Assembly: GCA_030593295.1 (NCBI GenBank)
Contig: JAUVHO010000004.1
Location: 1 to 64,000 of the forward strand
From: Methanomassiliicoccales archaeon
GTDB lineage: Archaea; Thermoplasmatota; Thermoplasmata; RBG-16-68-12; SOIM01
Reading direction: 5' to 3'
DNA: 64,000 nucleotides
The translations under genes and the position numbers were made by a program. This document shows positions 56,666-64,000 of the stretch, piece after piece. The notes beneath the pieces were generated by a model, which saw only the letters and a program-made list of their open reading frames with translations, was not told where the DNA came from and made no database searches. The first letter of the stretch is position 1. Every line of letters begins with the position of its first letter.

Positions 56666-57742
56666 TCACTCGTCCTCCGCCTTCGGAATCCACACTGCTT
56701 TCTTGCCCCTAAGGTCAGCATGCTTACTTGTCTTTGTCCACCGAGCTATCTTCAGTCCCAAGTCAGTCATAATTCTACTGAGTTCGGACTTCGACATAGG
56801 TGGAAGATGGTAAACCTGTCTAGAGTCATTCACGTCGGATATGAACTCGTCAATATGAACTGCTTCAGTCCCTGCTCCCTGGTATACTCGTACCACTCCT
56901 TGAACGTACATCTTCTCCATAGAAATTAACTCGGGAGCATACCTTAGAGTCTCTTGTCCATCTAACTTGACCCCGGCGAGTTTGGCGCACACTTGTAGGT
57001 ATTTCCAAAACTTATACCTTCTAGACCCCACTTCATCCATGAATTTTTGGTCGTCCTTGATGGAAGTGTAGACGGTGTCCCAGTCCTTTTTATCGAAGTC
57101 GGCATTGACTTTGGATGCTATTTTCTTTCCTATGTTATCTTCTTCGTCCCATGAGTCTTCTTCTCTATCCACTATGTCTATTCTATTGGACCGAGTAGAG
57201 CCAAATATTATGCCCCTATCCGCGTCATGGTCCGTAGGAACTTCTCTAGTAGGAACCAACTTGGAGCCGAACATCTCCTTCTCGTCGGACACCCAAGTTC
57301 CCCCGGATTGAACCATCTTTCGACGTGTGCTACTCGATGACCAAGATAGACGCACAATTCTCCAAAAGGCGTCTTTTTCTAGTAGAGAAAGAGACTCAAT
57401 TTCATCCATGCCTACTATCTTCCACTCAGCACACGCATTTAGAAAGTTTACTAAGGTCACTTCCGCAACCCACTTACCCTTCATGAGATGGCACAACGTC
57501 TCCATGAAGTACGACTTGCCACTTCTGAACTGACCATGGGCAATTATGTGCGGCGCCTTAGCTGTCCAACCTTGTCTTTGTGCTTCGGCCAGAATAGGTA
57601 GTAGACATGCTACATCTAGATTGTCTTTACTCAACCCATCTATTCTATGCTCGATGCGATCTCGCGCCTTCCCAACCCAGTCCTTCAAGGAATTTGCCTT
57701 ATTTGGTTTTCTAGAATTCTTTCCCTTTACTTTTTTTGCCAT
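56666..57742 (-). CDS. P-loop ATPase/helicase-like protein, candidate replication protein
   Basis: Walker A-like GQFRSGKSYFMETL, Walker B-like WKIVGMDEIE; adjacent to iteron region. Confidence 0.65.
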   Translation of the reverse strand: MAKKVKGKNSRKPNKANSLKDWVGKARDRIEHRIDGLSKDNLDVACLLPILAEAQRQGWTAKAPHIIAHGQFRSGKSYFMETLCHLMKGKWVAEVTLVNFLNACAEWKIVGMDEIESLSLLEKDAFWRIVRLSWSSSSTRRKMVQSGGTWVSDEKEMFGSKLVPTREVPTDHDADRGIIFGSTRSNRIDIVDREEDSWDEEDNIGKKIASKVNADFDKKDWDTVYTSIKDDQKFMDEVGSRRYKFWKYLQVCAKLAGVKLDGQETLRYAPELISMEKMYVQGVVRVYQGAGTEAVHIDEFISDVNDSRQVYHLPPMSKSELSRIMTDLGLKIARWTKTSKHADLRGKKAVWIPKAEDE

Positions 57743-57939
57743 GCTATCGACTCCTTCAACGCCCTACTAGGACGCGGCACTGTGCGTTAAAGGGTGGAGA
57801 CGGAGTTGCGCCAAGGTAGGGGCCCATTCCGTCTCCCACTGTTCCTGTAATTCAATATGTCAGTGGTGTTATAAGTAAACTTGGATAGTCATTACGGCCT
57901 CTGATTTGTGTGCGGTGTTTTGTGGGTAAATTCCACTTC

Positions 57940-58142
57940 AAGGACACAAAGGACACAAGAATTGCTACATATTAGGTGTAATTAGTGTGTTTGTGTGTTG
58001 TGTTTGTGTAGAGTAAGGTATCTACTCTAATAATGACACAACACAATTGGTGGTTTTAGGCATGGAATTGGTGTTAACTTGTGTATTTGTGTGAGTGGGT
58101 ACCAAGAAACGTGCAATGTCGAGAACACAAATGACACAAGAA
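57940..58142. repeat. Iteron-like direct and inverted repeats (ACACAARNGACACAAG family), candidate replication origin
   Basis: AGGACACAAAGGACACAAGA (57941-57960), AGAACACAAATGACACAAGA (58122-58141), inverted TTGTGTATTTGTGTGA (58079-58094) and GTGTGTTTGTGTGTTGTGTTTGTGT between. Confidence 0.65.
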
Positions 58143-58374
58143 CGCTATGCCATCTAATGCACTGCACCCCTTTCTGCAGTGCTACCTAAGGGCTCTTTGC
58201 GTTCTGATGTCTCTATGACCGTCAGTTGCTTCATCTGTCGTGTCAGAGAGCAAGTTTATGGATGGTTTTGGATGGTTGTTTGAAATTTAAAAGCAACTAT
58301 CTAGCAACCGTTCCAAAACCGTGTCAAACCGTGTGTCATTGATACATCCTGTTTTGTAGTTGCTTCGGTAGAGG

Positions 58375-58394
58375 GTGTATCAGAGTGTATCAGA
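58375..58394 (+). repeat. Tandem 10-bp repeat GTGTATCAGA x2, candidate operator
   Basis: Exact adjacent copies upstream of a small ORF; inverted half TGATACATCC about 35 bp upstream. Confidence 0.55.
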
Positions 58395-58428
58395 TGCACG
58401 TTTTTTTAATGTCTGTACATGAACCGAA

Positions 58429-58662
58429 GTGGCAGTTATCTCAAATGGAGATTCCCGTTCTCAGCGCCGTGAGGCACTTCGTAAGAATGACAGAGGATCG
58501 GAGAACAGCATTCTGTCGGCCTATGTGTGGTTTTCAAGAAGCCTTAACTGGCAACTTCGGTGTATGAAGAAAAAGGGGGTTCTGTCACGGATTCTGGGGT
58601 GGAACTGTTACCGATGTCATAAGACAACTTGGGCGCAATGTCTAGACTATGTTAAGCGGTAA
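58429..58662 (+). CDS. Small basic protein, possibly DNA-binding
   Basis: GTG-start ORF behind the repeats; C-terminal CYRCHKTTWAQC. Confidence 0.35.
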   Translation: MAVISNGDSRSQRREALRKNDRGSENSILSAYVWFSRSLNWQLRCMKKKGVLSRILGWNCYRCHKTTWAQCLDYVKR

Positions 58663-59368
58663 TGTTCATCACTAGTTTCTTCTGAGTTCCCTCACAGTTG
58701 TCTCCTGACGAAAAGCAAAGGAGTTCCTTCTTACCAACAATTGTGGAAGGCACATAGATATTAACTTGATGAATGAAATGATAATCGGGACGAAGGAGCT
58801 CGGAAGACACTAATACACGATGTCTTCCTTTGAACTCTCCATATGTGCCCACGGTATTCTCATAACCCTCTCCTTCCCTAGCCTCAGTATCCTTTGGCAA
58901 GATCAAATCAAAAAATGCGTTACGACACGGCAAACTGCCACTGTTCTGAAATAAGAGGGGAATAACCCTCTCCCCGTGAGACAGGGTAACCTCTTCTGTG
59001 CCATCGGTAAAAGCAACAATCAATTTGGGTACCTTTCCTGATTCACTTGCCATGACGTCTAATAGAGACAGTAATGTTTGCCCAAGCCTTTCCAAATTCT
59101 CATTCGATTCCGCAATTCTCCCTGACACCTTTACTAGTTGGTCTACGAACTTCTCTGATGAGTCAACAGATGCTCTCAGTTGTACAACAGCCACGTAGAC
59201 AGCAATGACCATAAGAAAAGCCAGGAAAATACTCACGCCTGCAGTGAAAACCAATCCCAAGTCGAGACCTAGACTATACGAGAAAGAGAATAACAGGACA
59301 ATTATGATGATACTCACTATCAAAGACCTGAGCATATCCAGTCCAAGGAGGAATCTTTTTCGAACCAA
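58652..59368 (-). CDS. Membrane protein with two TMs, coiled-coil and C-terminal beta-rich domain
   Basis: Hydrophobic N-terminus; uninterrupted ORF. Confidence 0.55.
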   Translation of the reverse strand: MVRKRFLLGLDMLRSLIVSIIIIVLLFSFSYSLGLDLGLVFTAGVSIFLAFLMVIAVYVAVVQLRASVDSSEKFVDQLVKVSGRIAESNENLERLGQTLLSLLDVMASESGKVPKLIVAFTDGTEEVTLSHGERVIPLLFQNSGSLPCRNAFFDLILPKDTEAREGEGYENTVGTYGEFKGRHRVLVSSELLRPDYHFIHQVNIYVPSTIVGKKELLCFSSGDNCEGTQKKLVMNITA

Positions 59369-59578
59369 CAGCTTCCACCCAGCTAGTATAATCGACCCTC
59401 CAGATAAAAAGATGATGGTGAAACCCCATCAATAGTCCATGAAGGTTTCCTGATTTTTTCAAAACAGTCAACAGGCGAGACCTTGGAAAAAATCTGAGAA
59501 CTGCTCGCCTTCCCTACGAATGAACCTAGGATTCTGTGGGTTAATTAGGATATTCCCAAAATACTGTCGGACAGAGAA

Positions 59579-59791
59579 TCATTCGCTCTCAGTGCGACCT
59601 ATTTGGTCTACGATATTGCCAGTCACAGTTGGTCTGTATTGACCTTCAACATATTCGCCAACCTTGGCTTCATAGTCTTTTATCGAGGAGGGAATCGCAA
59701 GCTCTAGAGTCTCACCACTTACATCGAGAATTTTTATTCTGTTTTCCAATATAGAGACAACTTTTCCTCCAAAACCTATGTTATCTGTCAA
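59579..59791 (-). CDS. Small hypothetical protein, OB-fold-like
   Basis: NIGFGGKVVSILENRIKILDVSGETLELAIPSSIKDYEAKVGEYVEGQYRP. Confidence 0.4.
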   Translation of the reverse strand: MTDNIGFGGKVVSILENRIKILDVSGETLELAIPSSIKDYEAKVGEYVEGQYRPTVTGNIVDQIGRTESE

Positions 59792-59932
59792 TTCGATCTC
59801 CTCCGAACCATGATTGTCGAGGTCGTATAAGATGGTTCGGGAAATGGTTATCTGTCACGTCAAGTAGGATATGTAGCTTTGGTTCAGTGCAGAAAAGGTG
59901 GGTGCTGAATCGGACAACTGGCTGACAGACTA

Positions 59933-60332
59933 CTATATCTCCCTCATTTTTCTAAGGAATTTTCTACCTTTAATTGTAATTGTAAATACTTTGGTATAGA
60001 TCCCCAAACCCTCACTTGTGACATCTATCAACCCCTCTTCCTCAAGGTAATCCAACGAGTCCGAAACCTCCTCCTTCGAGTATAGTCCTTGGAGAGTGTC
60101 TTCAACATATTCATCTTTCTCTGCCTCGCACTTCTCCCCGAATCTTTCCCAGATATGTCAATATCTCCAGTTTGGCTCCACCGATTTCAACCATGCTATC
60201 CCTCTCGAAGAGACCGCCCACCACTCTCACTATGTTGATGGCAAAGCGAGGGTGATTGGTGGGCATTGTATGATTCTTCACGACTTCCTGAATGTCACAG
60301 TATGGGTGGAGAGATATACTCATAGAACCCAA
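59933..60332 (-). pseudogene. Winged-helix-like protein split by an apparent 1-nt frameshift near 60150
   Basis: Frame 1 ...GGAKLEILTY joins frame 2 WERFGEKCEAEKDEYVEDTLQGLYSKEEVSDSLDYLEEEGLIDVTSEGLGIYTKVFTITIKGRKFLRKMREI* if one base is removed. Confidence 0.55.
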
Positions 60333-60429
60333 GGAAACGCCGTATATGATGAAGTGTGATGTTCGCCAACATCAATGATGTGGCCTCATTTCATTCATGC
60401 GGAAAAGGCCAATGGTGATTCAGGGTTGC

Positions 60430-61107
60430 TCAGCATGCAGGAAGTCCGGAGCCAACACCTGATGAAAACAGCAACCAAGCTCCAACTCCAAAGATAGCCC
60501 CAAAGGCAACAAGTAATCCAATTGCTCCGAAAATACCAAAACCGAGCAATGTCCCCAAAACTCCGGACCAGGCAAGGAGTACCAAGAGGATTATGCCAAT
60601 GATTATGAGACCCAACCCAAGAAGCAGATTATCATAATTCACCTCAACGCAAGGTACCAGTGTCTTCTGTGAAACGTTCCCTCTATCTATCAGAATCGCT
60701 TGGTCATCATAAGCTTCCACGACATATAGGTAGAGAGTGCCTTCGTCAAGCCCTGTGTCGACATACGACACCGCATCAGGGTCATTGAGGGTAGCCAAAA
60801 CAGAGAGGGAATCGTCTTCTCCTCCCTCTCTCCAAACGAGATAGTACTTCACGGAGCCCATAATTGGCTTGTCCCATTCGAATTTGACCACGGTCTGGCT
60901 CACGTCAGTTACATGGACGTTTAGGTCAGCAAGCGACTGATACGGGACTATCAATGCCATAACGAGGAACATGATCCCAATGAAACTTCCTACCCTCCGC
61001 ATGTCAACCGGAAAGTAATAGTGTGCATTCAACTTTAAGCTTTTCCTCAATTCAAACTGCTTTGGGATGTAGATGACAAACCAAGGGCAAACCTGCATTA
61101 TGCGCAT
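60430..61107 (-). CDS. Membrane protein with one FnIII-like ectodomain and C-terminal TM helices
   Basis: VHVTDVSQTVVKFEWDKPIMGSVKYYLVWREGG...YVDTGLDEGTLYLYVVEAYDD then hydrophobic Gly-rich helices. Confidence 0.6.
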   Translation of the reverse strand: MRIMQVCPWFVIYIPKQFELRKSLKLNAHYYFPVDMRRVGSFIGIMFLVMALIVPYQSLADLNVHVTDVSQTVVKFEWDKPIMGSVKYYLVWREGGEDDSLSVLATLNDPDAVSYVDTGLDEGTLYLYVVEAYDDQAILIDRGNVSQKTLVPCVEVNYDNLLLGLGLIIIGIILLVLLAWSGVLGTLLGFGIFGAIGLLVAFGAIFGVGAWLLFSSGVGSGLPAC

Positions 61108-61277
61108 TCCAGGTCGAGCTTGAAGGCTCCTGAGCCATAGAACAAGTCTGTCAAGATGATGGACAAAGGTCTATAGAAACCTTTAGATAATTGCATGGGG
61201 TTATAGGTATACGTGTGTTTACGGTGTATTACCGTAGCACAGACTCGGAGAGACTGGTTGACCTTCAAAAGTCAAAA

Positions 61278-61352
61278 GGAGAGGCGTGGATTCGAACCAC
61301 GATTACGCCTTTAGAGGGAGCTGGCGCGTACTGTCCTTTATACTACCTCTCC
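61278..61352 (-). tRNA. Atypical tRNA or tRNA-like gene with a 13-nt anticodon loop; apparent CUA in a CUCUAAA context
   Basis: GGAGAGG/CCTCTCC acceptor, GTAT/GTAC D stem with GG in the loop, CGTGG-TTCGAAT-CCACG T arm, GCGCC/GGCGT anticodon stem around AGCTCCCTCTAAA; TATA-like TTATATAC about 25 nt upstream; T-rich downstream. Confidence 0.6.
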
Positions 61353-61653
61353 GAGTACGATATCATTGGAATTGTATATAACCCTGCCTTTTCTGAGTGA
61401 GTTAAAGGAATTGGTTAAAGCTATTGTTTTGGTGGTTTGTCTTCGATAAGGGTATCCTGTGTTGAAGTTAAATAGCTTAGGATAAGGTGGGCGAAAGTAT
61501 TGCTGTTTGGTGATAACTGGGGGGTTTTGGAACCGTGTTGTATAGTTACGGGGTCGTGAGGAGGCTGTGGTTCTATTGGTGTATTGAGGATACTTGAAGG
61601 TTTGAGAGAATGTTTTTATTGTGGGAGGTTGTTGTTAGTTATGGAGGATTGAT

Positions 61654-62364
61654 GTGGTTAATGTAGTTAGTGTGTATTCAGTGATGATTGGTGTGTTGAC
61701 ATTATTGGTAGGTTTTTATTTTGTGATGATGGGTAGGATTATGGGGGGGCTGTCTGGGATGTTAGGTCGGGCGAGGGCAACGTCGGATGCTTGTGGTGAG
61801 TTTGTGAGTAGCGTTGAGGGGAAGTTTGTGTATTTGATGAGTGCTCTCGAAGGTGTTGGTAATGAGAAGGTTGAGGATGGAAAGGCGAAGGTGGAGATGA
61901 GTCGAAAAATGGATGATGTGCGACGGAGGATGAAACTGAGTGTGGATGCGGACAAGGTTAAGGCGGAGCGTATGAAGAAGGCTTGCGGTGAAGTGGAGGA
62001 GCTGTTGGGTGAGTTGAGGTCTCTTGAGATGGGTGTGACTTTGGTACTGTTTCCTGTTATTGTATATTTGTTGTTATTAATGACAGTATATAGTGGGGAG
62101 GTTTTGTGGGAGATAAATATGGCGTTGGTGAATGTTGTTGTCGGTTGGGGTATTTTTGTAATTGCTGCTGTATTTGTCGGTTGGCTGTTGGTGGGAATGT
62201 CGAGAGTCTCTGATATCGCGGTGGCTGTTGTGGCGGATGTTGATCTACGAATGGAGTGGTATATGGATGATGTATTTGCTACTGGTATCGGATGGTGTGA
62301 TAGGGAGTTGGATCGGCGGATTGGTGAAGTGCAAGTGAGGGCGTGGGTTAAGGAGGTGAGTTGA
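61654..62364 (+). CDS. Membrane/coiled-coil protein in a strongly C-depleted segment
   Basis: TM segments at N-terminus and centre, coiled-coil between; GTG/TTG-rich codon usage. Confidence 0.55.
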   Translation: MVNVVSVYSVMIGVLTLLVGFYFVMMGRIMGGLSGMLGRARATSDACGEFVSSVEGKFVYLMSALEGVGNEKVEDGKAKVEMSRKMDDVRRRMKLSVDADKVKAERMKKACGEVEELLGELRSLEMGVTLVLFPVIVYLLLLMTVYSGEVLWEINMALVNVVVGWGIFVIAAVFVGWLLVGMSRVSDIAVAVVADVDLRMEWYMDDVFATGIGWCDRELDRRIGEVQVRAWVKEVS

Positions 62365-62513
62365 GGGTGTTGTCGGTCTGTACTTTTTTCTCTGAGAGCG
62401 AGTTGTAGGGTATAACTCTTAATGGACGCTCTTCTTCAATAGTCTCTGGGATTGGTTCGGGTTTCCTCCTTGTCTGTTTTGACCAATGGGCCAGAACTGA
62501 GAAAAAAAGAGAA

Positions 62514-62771
62514 CTACTCGCCCTCTTTCTCGGTCTCCGCCTCAACGACTAGCCATTCGCCAGAGGCCAACTTCTTGACCAACTCGGTGGTCATGTATGA
62601 GATTGCTCGCGGCTCTTTGGCTCCGAAATAGCGCGTATAAGGCGCCCAGTCTTCGCTCTGGATGACGAGCATGTGTTTTGTGGGTGGCTTTCCCTCAACC
62701 TCAGGCGGTCGTTCAATCTGCTTGCGCACATCTACAGGTCTGGTTTCCAAATTTCTCACCTCAAAAATCAA
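62514..62771 (-). CDS. Small hypothetical element protein
   Basis: Intact ORF; LASGEWLVVEAETEKEGE shared with 56462..56647. Confidence 0.5.
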   Translation of the reverse strand: MIFEVRNLETRPVDVRKQIERPPEVEGKPPTKHMLVIQSEDWAPYTRYFGAKEPRAISYMTTELVKKLASGEWLVVEAETEKEGE

Positions 62772-62824
62772 TTGGAAAGTGGTATTAGAATTACCATCAG
62801 TGGATGTGATAATAATAGGATTTC

Positions 62825-64000
62825 TCAGTATTTACCCACATAATAGTAGTGAACCTTCCTGCCCTTCTTCTCCGTTCGGATCAAACCCCTCTCTTCGAGC
62901 TTGCTCATCTGGTAACTTACACTTGATTGATGGATCCCAAGCACCGACGCCATTTCCTTCTGGGTGATGCCTGGAAGGTCCTTCGCAGAGTCCGTTATCC
63001 TCTTCTGGACCTCGGTGAGCACCCCGCCATTGGTGACAGGTATCTGCGTGCCCCGGGTGTAGAACCTCCTGAACCTCCCGTCCCTCCTGGACTTGATCTT
63101 CTCACCCTGCTCCAGCACCCGGAGGTGATGGACCAGTGACCCGTTGGGAAGACCCAGGTCACGTTTGATCTGGTTGTAATGCTCTCCGGGATTTATCTCG
63201 ATGTACTGGTACACCCTGCCCCTGTCGTAGTTGTCCAGCAACTTGCCCTTCTTGAGCTTCATGTACAACGGCACGAAGAGCGATATGAGAGCGATCTTGA
63301 ACCCTTCGGATGCCAGGAATACTGCCACGCCCGCACTCAGGATTATTGAGGAGCCCAGAACAACCAGGAACTCGAACGGGATCCAGAACCCTGCGTCGGC
63401 CTGAGGTGGAGCGATGATTATGGAAAGCTGCTTGTCCTGTTCGATGGCATCTTCCACAGACCCAGTTAGGTCGTCCTTGACCGCGGATATGACGTGCGGC
63501 GTATGTGGCTCGCTTCCGTCGCTGGTGTCCACCTTCTGGGTGAGCATGAACTCGTCCGTCCATCCGTCGCCCCTGGTGAACAGCGATTTCACTTCATCCC
63601 CGAAGAAGTCGAGGACCGAGACCTTGGCCTGTTGGACCGGCTGGCCGTCTTCATCAAGAACATGGACCTTCAAGCGCCACTTCATGGTCATCGAGGACCT
63701 GGAGTCCAGCTCGACGTTCCCGAAGGTGCTGCTGACGCTTTCCAGCTCGGTATCGAGAAGGGAGACCTCATCAACCTGGGAATCCTCGACGTACACTGGA
63801 TCTCTCCCAACATCGTTGTCGATGATAGTGCCGTCAGTGCTTCCCACCAGGTGAATCGCGTCCTTGTCCGACCCGTCTATGACGTTCTTCTCGATCCGGG
63901 GTGAAGCGTTCTCGCAGTAGATGCCGTAGTCTGACCCAGTGATGGTGTTATGATAGATCAGCGAAGATGAATCCTCGCAGTATATGCCGATCTTATTGCC
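62825..64000 (-). CDS. Transmembrane regulator: beta-helix (NosD-like) ectodomain, TM, C-terminal winged-helix domains; 5' end beyond window
   Basis: Reading frame stays open to the window end (GNKIGIYCEDSSSLIYHNTITGSDYGIYCENASPRIEKNVIDGSDKDAIHLVGS...); TM; NPGEHYNQIKRDLGLPNGSLVHHLRVLEQG and LPGITQKEMASVLGIHQSSVSYQMSKLEERGLI. Confidence 0.85.
   Translation of the reverse strand, partial: GNKIGIYCEDSSSLIYHNTITGSDYGIYCENASPRIEKNVIDGSDKDAIHLVGSTDGTIIDNDVGRDPVYVEDSQVDEVSLLDTELESVSSTFGNVELDSRSSMTMKWRLKVHVLDEDGQPVQQAKVSVLDFFGDEVKSLFTRGDGWTDEFMLTQKVDTSDGSEPHTPHVISAVKDDLTGSVEDAIEQDKQLSIIIAPPQADAGFWIPFEFLVVLGSSIILSAGVAVFLASEGFKIALISLFVPLYMKLKKGKLLDNYDRGRVYQYIEINPGEHYNQIKRDLGLPNGSLVHHLRVLEQGEKIKSRRDGRFRRFYTRGTQIPVTNGGVLTEVQKRITDSAKDLPGITQKEMASVLGIHQSSVSYQMSKLEERGLIRTEKKGRKVHYYYVGKY
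62829..62845. repeat. Candidate attR core TATTTACCCACATAATA
   Basis: Exact match to 52555-52571; lies in the last codons of the 62825 gene. Confidence 0.82.

Larger units (their letters stand above)
52555..62845. mobile_element. Integrative element (provirus/integrated plasmid-like), about 10.3 kb, bounded by a 17-bp direct repeat
   Basis: TATTTACCCACATAATA at 52555-52571 and 62829-62845; integrase just inside the left repeat; recombinases, ATPase, iterons and hypothetical genes inside. Confidence 0.85.

Noticed and set aside
57880-58150. CRISPR array in the GT/AC-rich repeats
   Set aside because: Repeats are short, irregularly spaced and in both orientations; no cas genes.
61278-61352. Calling the tRNA-like gene tRNA-Pyl because of the CUCUAAA loop
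   Set aside because: D loop contains GG and the T loop is a normal TTCGAAT, unlike tRNA-Pyl; anticodon loop is oversized and no PylS was seen in the window.

Overview
The window looks archaeal, probably a Thermoplasmatota-like lineage: archaeal TATA boxes sit upstream of genes, and it carries an Lrp-TRASH regulator, Lhr and AbrB/PIN pairs. This lineage call is inference from sequence only. Main blocks: (1) about 0.7-19.8 kb, a tandem array of seven large surface beta-helix (NosD/PbH1-type) proteins with signal peptides, FnIII/PKD-like domains and C-terminal TM anchors, interrupted by a VapBC-like pair and paralogous membrane zinc-ribbon genes. (2) about 19.8-30 kb, an aminotransferase and a copper/redox island: CopA, CcdA-like protein with a redox N-terminus, zinc-finger-DUF1573 protein, Lrp-TRASH regulator, and two duplicated modules of a membrane-anchored winged-helix protein plus a secreted low-complexity protein, with shared palindromic candidate operators. 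(3) about 30-52 kb, mostly housekeeping genes: GcvH, thiolase, 3-hydroxyacyl-CoA dehydrogenase, a NosD-like protein, an 1803-aa Lhr-like helicase, M20 peptidase, Tag glycosylase, MMPL, O-methyltransferase, MFS. It also holds an FG-GAP/TM/winged-helix regulator and an unexplained hairpin-rich intergenic region. (4) about 52.55-62.85 kb, an integrative element bounded by a 17-bp direct repeat lying in the 3' end of a beta-helix/TM/winged-helix regulator gene. It has tyrosine and serine recombinases, a PD-(D/E)XK-like nuclease, a P-loop ATPase next to an iteron-rich possible origin, a mini HExxH protein, a frameshifted winged-helix gene, and an atypical tRNA-like gene with its own TATA box. All assignments are from motif recognition by eye; no database search was run.
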